Source: Tricholoma matsutake (lineage: Eukaryota > Basidiomycota > Agaricomycetes > Agaricales > Tricholomataceae). Taken from it: DNA of 64,000 nucleotides. The stretch spans positions 10,106,001 through 10,170,000 of the forward strand of contig AP026542.1 in assembly GCA_026075535.2 (NCBI GenBank), written 5' to 3'. Within the stretch, counting starts at the first letter, position 1, and every line of letters starts with the position of its first letter. The translations under genes were made by a program, and so were the position numbers. This document shows, one piece after another, positions 23,212 to 34,320 of the stretch. The notes beneath the pieces were generated by a model, which saw only the letters and a list, made by a program, of their open reading frames with translations, was not told the origin of the DNA and searched no databases.

Positions 23212-24187
23212 GGTCGTCGTAAAGGCAGGTTCCAAGGGTAAGGAGCCTTTTTGGAGGCCTCTGCACCACTCCAAGCCATCTCACACCTAGCTCTGCTATC
23301 TGTGCCAAGCTCTGCTCAATCTCCTAATTGTGCTGTCCATAGTCAGGTGCTAGGGTCTAGCAGATGCTGGGCTATAGGAAGTTTCAGTGTGATTAGGAGG
23401 TCTTCTTGTGTTGCTTTCTTTTGACCTTCATCTCATTTACAAGCAACATGTTAGGGCGACACCCACTATCTGCTAGCTAAGACCATGCAGGTTCTCTCTA
23501 CAAGAAGGGGGGGGATCCGTGCTCATGATGGGGGGATTGATGGTTTTGATGCGAGGGGTTATTAATAGGTGAGTTTGTTGACAAAGACCTTTCACACCAA
23601 AAATGTAGGTGGAATACCTAAGAGAACACAACTGGGGTCCCCTAGGCATATATTTAGGGTTTATATACTATGTTACATATATTGTACATTGTTGTTACTG
23701 ATGCACTCATACATGCATGTACATTTTGATGCATGCGAAATAAAATTCTCATGCTATCAAAGTGTAGCATCATTTGGTGTCATGTAGCATAATTCAACAT
23801 AATAAAATAAAAATGAAATTTTATTAGGTAATGGGGTGGTTTCCTAACACAACACAGGTAAGCGCTTCGCACTCTTTGTTGGTCCAGCCTCTCACTATTG
23901 CATTTGGTTGTTATCCAAGGCTTTGCCTCGAGAGTTCCATCTCATGCTCCAACAACTACTTACATTGTGAGGGTTTCCACCATTCTTCATAGGTATATAC
24001 TCAGTTAGGGTCTCACTTCACAGGATCCAGCAGCCAGCTGGTGTTATCTTTTAGCTGTTGCTACCTCACCCAGTTGGATTCTCGTAGTGAGTAGTAACTT
24101 TGGTTGCCCCTATCGACGTTTATCCCTTATTCGGGTGCATCCAGGCCTTATCGATTAGTTCTCGGAACGTTCAATATTTTCGCGGCC
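23212..24187 (+). repeat. A2 repeat of the Ngaro-like element, split by a solo LTR
   Basis: Second copy of A1, from GGTCGTCGTAAAGG to TCGCGGCC. Position 23449-23849 is a foreign LTR. Without it A2 is about 570 bp. Confidence 0.8.
23449..23849 (-). mobile_element. Solo LTR (family B) with 5-bp target duplication
   Basis: 401 bp, TGTTAGG...CCTAACA, flanked by CAACA on both sides (23444-23448 and 23850-23854). The uninterrupted A1 copy reads AAGCAACACAGGTAAG at this site, an empty-site control. It matches the LTR at 54101-54521. Its TATA-like TATATAAACCC reads on the minus strand, so the LTR is in minus orientation. Confidence 0.95.
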
Positions 24188-24294
24188 CACCCACCACTTC
24201 CCTTTTCTCTTCTTTTCTTATTTGTGTTTCTTTTTACGTTTAGTAAAATGGTCTACGTAGTCAAATGGTCATTGTGCATATAGTCGTACATACG

Positions 24295-24333
24295 TAGCAT
24301 GTCCGCTTCGTCGCCTATCTATTTCGGGGTCCG
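24295..24333 (+). repeat. B2 repeat of the Ngaro-like element
   Basis: TAGCATGTCCGCTTCGTCGC plus CTATCTATTTCGGGGTCCG, the right-most piece of the A1...B1-A2-B2 arrangement. Confidence 0.7.
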
Positions 24334-24395
24334 CCACAACGGAGAATAAATAGGAATTAAAAAAATAAAATAAAATAAAAATTGTCAAAATAAAA

Positions 24396-24484
24396 AGTCA
24401 GGTAATAGTCAAGTGTTTTGTCGTTTTTTTGACATTTACAGCCTGACAATCACGTGACTTCCTGGAAAATCCTTTTTTACTGAG
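24396..24484. mobile_element. Truncated copy of the 168-bp MITE
   Basis: Carries AGTCAGGTAATAGTCAAG, GTTTTTTTGACATTTACA and the right end GGAAAATCCTTTTTTACTGAG of the MITE at 18136-18303; the left end is missing. Confidence 0.7.
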
Positions 24485-24769
24485 CATGACCTAAGCTGTG
24501 GAAACTGCCGAACGACCACTTCATGTACTCATGGTTAATGCCCTTTATAGCCTCTAGTCCGCGAATCGGATACTCATGTGTTCGTTTGACTCCTCAACTG
24601 CCGCAGCGCCTTCCAGTTCAAGTTTCTTCGCTCATTAATATTGGTCTCTTTGGAGCATTGGCAGTATATCGGAAACTAAGCCAAGTGATCAACTTTGGCA
24701 CGCCGTCTAGCCTTTGTGACAGAAGTCATGTTGCATTCTAATCAGGCGACCAAGCAAATCTCACCATTC

Positions 24770-25667
24770 ATGAGCGTTCCACCTAGTTTTCCCGACGAGT
24801 TACAACGCCTTATATTTGAAATCGCTGCTCGAAAGAGTGGGGTGTGTGCTTTGAAACTCGTCGTATTGGATCGACGTGTACGAATATGGTGAGGTTCAAA
24901 AACCTTTTTTCTGGATGTGTGATGGAATTTGTTTCAGGATCGAACCAATCATTTACGAAAGCATAGTCGTTCGCAACAAGCTCAGCGCTTCTCGCCTCCT
25001 GGAGACAATGAAGATGAAACCTCCGATGCTCTTCGATGCGAACGTGAGATCCCTGGCGTTCGGCAGCACGGTGACGTTTTTACAAGCAAAAGCTATACTT
25101 GAGAAATGCTCGCGGCGAATCATGGACTTTGCGGTTTGGGGTTTCGACCGCAATCCTAGCATCTTCTTGCCTTTCATCCGCCTTCCATCCCTCCGGCGTC
25201 TATCGTTGACATCACATTCTCCTTCTGAGCTTAACATCCCGCCTGGTGTCCTGTCGTCTTTGACGCATCTTATTCTTGACGGGCCATATACGTGGTATCA
25301 TCTCAGAAACGCCATACACCATCTCAAACACACTGACGAAGACCATACCGATCATATCACAGCTACTGCTTTGTTCCCAAATTTGACTCATTTCTGTGTC
25401 GATTCTCTGAATTGGGGGAGTGCACAATCTCTTCTGAAAATAGCCAAGAATCTGAAATACTTCGCAATCATTGTTCCACTGCGGTTCAAAGCGATACCAA
25501 TCATCACCCAACGTATTGTGGAGCTCGGTGACCCTAGGGTGGTTGTCATGGAGCACGATTATAACATTAAGCACTGGGAAGGTTCTGTCCGTGGAGGAGC
25601 TGATATGTGGGACCAAGTTGAACAACTCGTTAACAAGGGTTGTTTCACTGGCAAGTTCTTAGAATGA
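24770..25667 (+). CDS. F-box-like / leucine-rich repeat hypothetical protein
   Basis: Model: 24770-24888 joined to 24938-25667, 282 aa. The intron (GTGAGG...TTTCAG, 49 bp) removes an in-frame TGA and joins RRVRIW to IEPIIYESIVV. The N-terminus FPDELQRLIFEIAARKSG resembles the shortened F-box motif common in agaricomycetes, followed by a hydrophobic, Leu-rich region (RLPSLRRLSLTSH, LSSLTHLILDG, LFPNLTHFCVD) that suggests degenerate LRRs. Such proteins may act as substrate adaptors of SCF ubiquitin ligases, but the motif is weak and no substrate can be named. Start chosen at MSVPPSFPDE because the F-box-like motif begins directly after it; an ATG 25 codons upstream is in frame. First gene after the TE block. 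Confidence 0.75.
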
Positions 25668-26017
25668 CTTTAATAAGGTGACTGCACAATATGAACATAG
25701 TCAGGATTCGAAACCCCGAATCTAGGACATAGCGGCATCATACTTAACAAGCCTTTGTCCTTGCCAGTAGAACTTTTGCCATCATGCTCCTAGCTATAGG
25801 TGTCAGTAGTGTTGTTCCTTAGTACTCGGATTTCAAACTTTTAAGAGCACACAATAGTGTGAAGAATAGGTTATTCGTCATGACTTAGTAGAAAAGAGCT
25901 CAGGTATACAAATTGAATGCCGGGTCCAGATCACCTTGCTTGCACTGTACGCAGAGGCCATCACCCATTATTTCCTCTGCCAGTGTTGGCCAAACCTGCT
26001 TTGTTTCGGTCCACTGT

Positions 26018-26870
26018 ATGGCTCCACGAAATAAACGATCCCAGTGTCAAATTTGTTGCGAAAATGTATCAAAATACACTTGCTCAGGATGTCGGATGCC
26101 ATAGTATGTTCAATTTGAATTGACAATTGTGCGTTTGTATCGATGAGCATGATATGATATGTAGCTGTTCAGTGGCGTGCTACAAGCAGCATAAAGGTTA
26201 ATTTCGACTTGTGTTGTACGATGGTTGATAGTCTGAACGCATTTCAGACACATCGTCAGACTGCAAGACTGCAGGTCCTGGCGAAATATCTTCCACCATC
26301 GATGAATCGTCAAGTGTCAAAGACAGGCGTAAGACCCTTTCCCTCGTTTCTCATCAGAGTAAAGTCATAATGAAGCACCATCAAGCTATTCAACAGGTTC
26401 TCGAAGACGTAGCTCTTGAAGATCCAAAACCTCTCATTCCCCTCACCGCTCTGAAATGGCCGTATATTCCCGAGGAATCCGCTTATCCAGATCCATTGAA
26501 ACGCGATGATCCGAAAGTACTACAACTCCACCAGTACGAAGCGATAGGTACGAGACGAGCGCCCTTTCTTCGTTGGTTATTATTCATGGGCTGCTTAGCC
26601 ACCTCCGCCACCATCCGAAAGGTTCTCAACGAGCATCCTAATTTAATAAATATGCTCTCATCGATTGATACATTCCGAGGACCCGAACGGGAACAAGCTC
26701 TCCAACGCGCACTTGGTGTGACCGCGCAGGATATCAGCAATCAGTTCAAAGGCGTCGAGTTGAGCGAAGATGTCCTTGCGATAAGGAGATTTGCTGAGGC
26801 TGTAGAAGCAGCTGTGAGAGGCGAGAATGAGGCGGCTCTAGGTCTGAATTGGGATCCGAGCGAAGTTTAA
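26018..26870 (+). CDS. HIT-type zinc finger protein
   Basis: Model: 26018-26103, 26165-26196, 26248-26870; 246 aa. Donors GTATGT and GTTAAT, acceptors TGTAG and TTTCAG. Splicing assembles a zf-HIT domain at residues about 10-40: CQICCENVSKYTCSGCRMP joined to YCSVACYKQHK, the Cys pairs and closing His of the family. Neither half is visible as one open frame in genomic DNA. zf-HIT proteins of this size (Hit1/ZNHIT3, Bcd1-like) help assemble box C/D snoRNPs or chromatin remodellers; which subfamily is uncertain. The C-terminal part (LRWLLFMGCLATSATIRKVL ... ALQRALGV) is helical. It converges on the exonuclease gene. Confidence 0.8.
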
Positions 26871-27349
26871 TGATAGTGAACTGTGTCTTCGAAGGTAAAT
26901 CTCGAAGCTTGAATGTGTTGTCCAACTTTATCTGCATACAGCATAGGGGGGCATCTACAGAGGCTCACACGGTTCATACAATCTGGCATTCGGATGGGGA
27001 CCACATCGCATCTCGTAGAAATTCAAGATGTCATTGGTCCATCGTGGATCTGACGCTCCGTTCGTACAGTACGGACAAGGCTACAAGGCTACGTCTCCCG
27101 ATTGTATTCCTGTACCATGTCAATAAAGGCGGCTCTAGGTACCTCCCATGTTATTGATGTCAAAGGTGTGCTTAGCAGAGAAATGATACAAGTTATTCCT
27201 CCTCTGGATTACGTGTGTACGATATTCCACCCCTTCAGTACACAGCAGATCTTCGCTATTGCAAAAGATGTTCCCAAAAAAATCAGATTGCATGCATGTG
27301 AGGGCAGACACCAAGTCCGATTAATAGTGGAAACCTGATAGAATCCAGC
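26871..27349. other. Intergenic region between convergent genes
   Basis: 479 bp between the HIT zinc finger gene and the exonuclease gene. It should hold both 3' ends. No frame of note is seen. Confidence 0.6.
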
Positions 27350-29660
27350 CTACTGCTTGATCCCCAAAAATAAAAGACCTCTTTTCGCCAGCTCCACAGC
27401 CTCCTCCAAATCCCTCCCATCGCTGGTCGTCCAACGCCCGCCCTCCGTCCCAGCGTCCTCCGGCGACTTCCCATTCCGCAAAGCGGTCTCGAATGCCGTC
27501 TTCCGCGCATTGAGTGAAGCCATGCGGCGTGGATCCGAGTGGCCGGTGAATATGAGCAGGGCGGTGCGCGCTGGGAGGGCGGAATGGAGAGTCTTGAGGT
27601 GTGTGGTGAGATTCGCTAAGACGGAAGCGAGGGCTTCGGGAGTTGGAGCTGGTGGAGCTGGTGGTGGTGGAGTGTTTGGTGTGGCTTTTGGTGTTGTCCC
27701 TGAGGAAAAGAAGAAATGTTCAACAAACAGAAAAAAAAGATATACGAGACAACGCTTACAGCCAAAAAGATCCGCCAACGCCACGAACCGTCCGAAAGCA
27801 AAGTGGTGCGAGGGCACCACATCCAGCAAGCCCTTCAGCACCTCATCGTCACTCGTACACCCCACCGCCGTGCTTGACTTATTTCCATGCATAACGGCCG
27901 GGTTGCCGTGGTCCACAACTGCGCTCTTAATGCTTCCTGCGCCGCCCCCCGCACGCCTGTTCGACCTCGCCATGCGCTCAAAGATTGACTCCAAGTCCGT
28001 CTTGAACTCCCCAAAGCCAGGACCGCCCTCGATTTTCTTTCGGAGCAGATCTACACACGCGCGCGCATCCTCCTCGGGGTCGTGACCACCCTCCCCATGG
28101 GCCTGGATTTCACGTCCAATCCACTTTTTAGTGAGCCACGCGAGCCCGGGTTTGAGGGGCCGGCCTCGCGGGTGGTGGTAGGTGAGTGCAGTGTCGATGC
28201 AGAGCGGGTGGCTAATTTTGAGGGCTTTGAGGTCGGATTCGAGGGAGTGCCCGAGGAGAATGGGGGTTGGTGGTGGGGTGGCGGGTGACGTGGTGAATGG
28301 GTTGCGGGGTGGTGGCGAGAGGAGGCGGAGGACGTGAGCTTGGACTTCGGAATGTGTGGTCGTTACTGGCGCGAGCGCCGTGGCGGTGATCCCAGACCAC
28401 CTAGGAAGGGACGGATCAGTTGGAAGATCGTCGATAAAATGGAAAGCGTACCGAGTTAAATAATCAATGATGGGTTTGGAAGGTTTTACCAGCTGATCAT
28501 AGATGACTTTGTCAGAATGAAAGTCAACTATGCACACTCTGGTGAGCTCCTTGCCGTCCTCTGTCAGGCACTGAGGGCGTAACGTCAGGTTGTGATATAA
28601 ATTAGATAACAACTCATACCATTTCACAATCTATTGCGTATACTTTCTGTGCCGGCAGATCACTACCTTTTGCAGGAGGGTCGAGTAAGTGCGGCTTAAT
28701 CGGTTCTGGTGTTTCTACCCACCCATCAGGCTTCTCGAAAACATCAGCGATATAGGAAGGTATCGGGTACTCGTTCTCTATCATCTGCTCCCGCGTCAAA
28801 ATATACTGCGAAGGATCCTTTTCCGAGTTGTTTTCTGCTACGCATGTCGAAAGGTAAACAAACTTTCAACTCTATAACACAAAGATAAACCTACAGATAA
28901 GCCTCTGAACCAGCCTCTTCCTTTTCTCTTCGTTGCTGACTGGCCCTTGGAAGAATGTGCTGAGCACACTGTGCATGTGCGTTTGGTCGCCTGGGGCACG
29001 AGTGGGACATGCATGGCTGAATGTAGATGCTATGAATGGTATACTTGGGCAAGAGACACCATCGGTAGGGATGGGGGGGAGGGGGATCGCTAGAGGGAGG
29101 TTGGGGTTTGATGTTGCTGTGGATGGAAATGGAGGCAAGGATAGTACGTCTGGGGTTAGACCTGGGATCCAAAGAGTCACGACTCTTTGGATAAGCTGAG
29201 CATTCTGAGAAAATATAAGCCGTAGCAGGGAGAAATTATGAGTTGGATAAGGACATACATCGACTCTCAACCAGTTCGGAGGAGGTGCGTCTGCAAGAAT
29301 ATGGATAACAAGATCTCGAATGTCCTATGCATGAGAGATCAGATTAACGAAATGAAGCAGATAGCCCTCCACACACACATCGATTCCAACAGCATGATTC
29401 CTCTTGACAATCTCTGCATTATTGTACATGAAACGAGGTTGAGTTGCCTGTATATCTGTGAGCAGAGAAACATCATGAGGGTAAGACAACCTCACATCTA
29501 CTCTAGCCTTTTTGATTTTCTTTTGCTTTCGCTTTTCGACTTTTGTCCATCCATCGTCGGCATGTTCATCGTCGAGCGTGCCATTGGTGGTCTTGATTTT
29601 CTTTTGAGTTGGAGCCTCAGCTAACGAGGGAGACATCCGCTGTGATCTTTTCTTGGCCAT
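27350..29660 (-). CDS. DEDDh RNA exonuclease of the Rex1/Rnh70 type
   Basis: Eight exons on the minus strand: 29660-29496, 29447-29379, 29324-29259, 29204-28895, 28837-28620, 28570-28452, 28400-27760, 27699-27350; 645 aa, all junctions GT-AG and in phase. The N-terminus is basic (KKRSQR, EKRKQKKIKKAR), fitting nuclear location. A family region (DIRDLVIHILADAPPPNWL, RVVTLWIPGL) precedes the nuclease core: Exo I AIDCEM (Asp273, Glu275), CLTEDGKELTRV, Exo II GHSLESDLKAL (Asp372), Exo III HDPEEDARA (His422, Asp427). Rex1-type enzymes trim 3' ends of 5S rRNA, tRNA and other nuclear RNAs (known of the family). The C-terminal Pro/Ala-rich insertion and the FTGHSDPRRM segment are also seen in fungal members. 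Full length, no damage. It is divergent from the transporter gene; the 600 bp at 29661-30260 would hold both promoters. Confidence 0.88.
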
Positions 29661-30260
29661 TTGTGTAGTGGTATGTAGAAGACCCGTTTGTATACATATT
29701 TGATGTAAACATTCCTTTGGTACTTGCATACTTCTATGTAACGTACTCGCAGGAACTACATGACGCTCGCGCAATGCATGGATCCAAATGACGACCAACG
29801 TTTGTTCCTACAATATTTTCTGGAAATCGTCCAGCTTGTACACAGCAAGTCAATACTCGGATACGCTCAAACTGATGTGGGTTTCACATAGCAATGACAA
29901 TCCTCGATAGGCAGAGTGCGATGTTACGCACGAACGTATCAGTACCACGACAGAGACGATAAGTGATCAGAAGAGTACCGTCACACCCGATTCAAAGTTA
30001 CGCACTACAAAGTTACTCACTACAACAAGTTCCTTCCCAAGATACTCGCACCATTGACGGTCTTGATGCATTGATGCGCGAGGCTCCACCACCTACGTAC
30101 TACGAACATTGTCGTGGACGACAAAATATTTCCATTCAGGTGGTCAACTATATTACCTATAACCGGCCTTCTCGGACTCCAACTGGCTCAAATCACTTCT
30201 TCACGCCATGGGATCGAATAAGAATGATGGAGTCTTTTTGAGTTGTTGCTCCCTACCAGG
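29661..30260. promoter_or_regulatory. Shared upstream region of a divergent gene pair
   Basis: 600 bp between the start of the exonuclease gene (minus) and of the transporter gene (plus). A 92-codon frame at 29963-30241 has no domain and probably is leader sequence. No specific operator recognised. Confidence 0.45.
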
Positions 30261-32687
30261 ATGTCGTCTATTCCCATTCCCAAAGAAAAAGACGAGCGCA
30301 TTGATAGAGTGGCCTCTTCGATCCTCAAGGATAAAGTTCAAGCTCAAGAGTTGAGGTTTGGAGATGCAGCCCTTGCCGTGCTTGATGAAACTACGATCGA
30401 TCGTCAAATTACTCCTAAGGAGGATGCGAGGGTCCTTCAAAAGATCGACCTATGGGTGCTGCCTGTGATTATTCTTGTTTATTTCTTCCAACAGCTCGAC
30501 AAGTGCGTTTTCCCTACTTACCTTTTGTCTGTACGCCGGAAGTCGTTGATCGTTTGACCAGATCTTCTGTCTCTTACACGTCGGTCTTCGGCCTTGTTGA
30601 CCAAGCCCGTATGTACTCACAATCCCCACTCTATATACGCCGATCATGATGACATTTTTGATTGTCAAGATCTCGTTGGCTCCCAATACAGTTGGCTTAA
30701 CAGTATTGTGTACCTGGCGGAGCTAGTTTGGCAGCCTGTATCGTCCGTCATGCTCGTCAAATTGCCAATTTCGAAGGCTTGTAAATATTCACACATGCAC
30801 AAGGTGATACAATTACTGACATACTGCAGTATTTACCCATGTCGTCATGTGGGGCGTGATCGTGTCTTGCACTGCTGCAGCGAAAGACTTCAAGGGGCTG
30901 CTTGCGACGCGGTTCTTCCTTGGTATTTTTGAAGCTAGTGTCGGTACATGTTATGCTCATACTGTGTTCACTTCAAAGGTGCTTAAGCTTCTTTATTAGC
31001 TCCGGCATTTATCACGATCACTCAAATGGTTGGTAGGCACATCTATAAGACTCAGACTCGTTGAAGAAGACTTGTAGTGGTGGCGTCGTCGGGAACAATC
31101 CATGCGATTGTCCTTTTGGTACGCGGCTAATGGAATAACTGGCATAGTGAGTCTTCACACTTCGTTTGACATAGATTCTAATTTTCAGACATGTAGGTTG
31201 GCTCCCTCCTGACCTATGGTCTCGGCCACATTCATGGATCTCTGCGGTCGTACCAGGTCGGTTTGTCCGAGTCACGCGTCTTCCGTTCATCTTCAACTAT
31301 GCCTAGATTATCTTCCTTTTCATTGGCGTTGTGACCATTGCCTTTTCTCCGATTATTCTGTGAGTTGTCTTTGTTTCTTACAGTTTTGGAAATTCTAAAG
31401 AGGAAAATCAGCTTTGTTCTCCCAGATTCGCCCACAACAGCAAGGTTTTTAACCCAAGATGAGAAGGTCATAGCACTCGAGCGCCTTCGAGCGAATAATC
31501 AAGTACATCATTTGTTAATTGCTTCGCACTGCTTTGACACTTTCATTTAGGGCACCGAGAACAAAGTCTGGAAATGGGAGCAAGTCTGGGATGCTGCGAC
31601 AGACCCTAAGACTTACATGTGGGTCGTGTTGTTTTTCCTCTGCGCGTATGTTCATAATCGAATTGTACACCTTGGTCATTGATTTATTGTCGGTTCCCAG
31701 TCTTCCTAGTGGTGGCGTTAGCGCGTTCGGGCCTTTAATCATTCGTTGAGTTCTCAATTTTTTACAAGTTTGCATCAACTCACGATACTTAGAGGGTTTC
31801 GGGTTCGATCAGTTCCACACGATTCTTCTTAGCATCCCATTCTTTGCGTTGTCCGTTATCTCCATCCTCCTATCTGGCTACGTTTGCACGAAGATTAAAC
31901 TGAAGTGGCCGGTTGTGTTTGTTCTTTGTCTGCCGCTGATCGCTGCCGCCGCCGCTCTCCTGGTGCTTCCCCGAGGTCCCAAGATGAAGGGCAAGCTTCT
32001 GGGATGCTACTACGTAGTACGAGATTCTCTATTCGTATCACATCCACTGAGTTGAGGCTTTGCCAACGTCCAGTTATCTATGTACACTGCCCTCCGTGAG
32101 CCTTGCTCCATCATCTCTTGTTTTACTTACTCACCACGCATCAGAGCCTATGTTGTACACTTGGAGCGCACAGAACACGGCTGGCCACACCAAGAAATTA
32201 TGTACCACTGGGCTCGGCTTCGTTGCTCAGTGCACGGGAAATGTAGGCTTTTCGAGAATTAGTGCCTTCCATTCGACTCATCACTATCCAGATTGTTGGA
32301 CCTCTGTTATACAAGACTGCAGATAAACCGTTTTATCACGCAGGGCTCGTCGCCAAGTAAATACATTTCATGTTTTCTTCTCGCGCAGTCGCTCACAGAA
32401 TGTTTGTAGCTTGGTTTGCTGGATCCTTCTTTCGTTTATGACCGTGTATGTTGGTGTAGGTTATGTCCTCGCAGATACTCTAACTTGGTTTCAGTATAAC
32501 GGCTGTTTTCCTTGCTTTCCGTAACCGTCAGCATGCTGCTATCCGCGAAAGCTTGGGAAAGAGCGGCATGATAATCGACACGTCTCTCGAAAAGAGGGAT
32601 GCAGAAACGCACAAACAAGCCCGAAATGACCAATCCTTCAATGATCTAACGGATTCACGAAACGAGGACTTCATATTCGTATTGTAA
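30261..32687 (+). CDS. MFS permease of the allantoate/Dal5 (anion:cation symporter) type
   Basis: Seventeen exons: 30261-30502, 30562-30608, 30670-30780, 30830-30943, 31000-31028, 31078-31146, 31197-31256, 31307-31359, 31412-31502, 31551-31645, 31701-31744, 31793-32013, 32074-32095, 32145-32242, 32292-32356, 32410-32445, 32495-32687; 529 aa, usual for the family. All phases close without a stop. Features: cytosolic N-terminus, first TM LWVLPVIILVYFFQQLDK, YTSVFGL, LVGSQYSWLNSIVYLAELVWQ, the RFFLGIFEASV motif, WWRRREQSMRLSFWY, FVLPDSPTTARFLTQDEK before the central loop, YTWSAQNTAGHTKK, and an acidic tail ending EDFIFVL. Members import allantoate, vitamins or other organic anions with protons at the plasma membrane; the substrate cannot be read. 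Exon 13 is only 22 nt. Convergent with the next gene. Confidence 0.88.
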
Positions 32688-32957
32688 GATATCGTCGACG
32701 CCATTAATGCCGTACTTAAGACGATCAGTCGAGATGTCTGGCCATTGAGACATATGTTCGAATCCTTCGTGTAACCGCTCGATTATTCATGTGCATATCC
32801 CTATACTCAAAGTATGCAATCCGATTGCAGGATTAGACGGCGGAGTTAAGTATTAGCATACGAACATCAAGTGAACTGCGGGAACACACTTCGATGCCAA
32901 CATAGAAGCACACATGTTATCCCAGATGGGAAGCACAGGCAGCATTTCATTATATCT

Positions 32958-34079
32958 TCACATCGTCATTTGGAAGCCGAGATCCCACTCCACAAGTTTC
33001 CCTTGGATCCATGAGTACGCTTCATCGAAACACTGGTAATCGTTATTGCCCGTGTCGATGATATTGGATCCCACCCAGACATTCGGAATACTGCTCACAT
33101 GTATTAGGGTAGAAAAGTGGACTAGTAACTACTCGCCTTGTCATAAACTTCCCATCGGATGCTCTTCCATCCATCGTTGCCCATCCCATGCTCATGAAGA
33201 ACGTCATTCAACGCCGCGAACAACTCGCTAAAATACTCCTCTGTCCATGAACAACACCATTCACCAGCGAACATATCGTGATGCCGTTTAACCCTAGAGT
33301 CGCTTGTGTGTAAGTTTGGTGCATGATGTAGGATGGCTCGGAAGACATCAACAGAACGAGATGGCGGGAGTGGCGCTGCGGGACGGCGAGGATAAGGTCC
33401 CAGGGGGGGCCGGGCATAGCGTGAGGTTTTACGAGCATAAATAGCATCACGAAGCGCAGACTCTCGTTCCGACAAGTTACTGAAACGAGTTGTGCAAGAC
33501 ATCGGGTGTCCCAACGCGTTATTACAACTCTCCCACAACCATTAGGCAGGAAAGTTATTCTTTAGATTACGGAGGCTGTCAGTGGGCGTGTAGGGATCGC
33601 TGTCCCAGAAAGATAGGGGCATAAATCCAATGCTAGGACTTTGGGAAGATTAGTAGGCAGTACTTAGAGGATGGAAAGTGTGCAAGCGTACTGTCTTGCG
33701 AAGCCTTCCGGACCGCCATAATTCTCCCAAGCTTTCTCCACGTCCCGCTCCTTGTAGAAGTAAGCTTCTGGATTGCTCTTAGTCCCAGGCAGAGGCAACT
33801 CCAAATTGATATTCGAGGGAGATATTTCGTACTGTAAGGCAATTATCTGAGAGCTTGAGCTGAAACTTTGTACTCTGTGTTTTTCGGAATCTAAAATGCA
33901 GGGTCAGAAAACAAGCTACTATATCCAGGCATGTATAAATGCTCTTACCTCCTTGGCTTCCGGTATGCTTGATTTCCGCCAAGTGCTGGGACTAGTGGTA
34001 GAACTTGAAGGTTTATGAGGTTCGCACTTTCCCCCATGTTCCGCCGTCGTGGATGGAGTGGCCGTAGTGCTCGACATCA
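32958..34079 (-). CDS. Hypothetical protein, gene model uncertain
   Basis: Starts MMSSTTATPSTTAEHGG at 34079. The first exon ends PEAKE before GTAAGA (about 33949). The next gives IIALQYEISPSNINLELPLPG ... ERDVEKAWENYGGPEGFARQ (about 33867-33692). A third runs from about 33640 with GFMPLSFWDSDPY to YDKASS (about 33125). The last, ending with TGA at 32958, reads IPNVWVGSNIIDTGNNDYQC ... WDLGFQMTM. A TAA at 33541-33543 lies in the third exon (PA-stop-WLWESC), so either an intron is misplaced or the gene carries a nonsense change. I do not recognise the family. The protein is soluble, with a Pro/Arg-rich middle. Confidence 0.55.
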
Positions 34080-34320
34080 TTGTGGAACCCGAGAGCGTCA
34101 GAGACAGAAGAATAATTCCGAGACATTGAATTGAATGGAAGCTACATACAGTGCAAATGTGAAGGGAACGAAATAAATCAAATGATAAAGAATGAACTGA
34201 TGGAATAAATTATACATTGAAAAAAGTGAAGATCCCAAAGCAAAATTAAAAGGTGAATAGTCATTAAAAAATGAGAGTACGAACGAAGCCCCAGAGCCAA
34301 AACATAAAGTGGTGGGAACG

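Noticed and set aside
27357..28085. Plus-strand 242-codon frame
   Set aside because: Shadow of the exonuclease gene on the other strand, whose frame carries the catalytic motifs.
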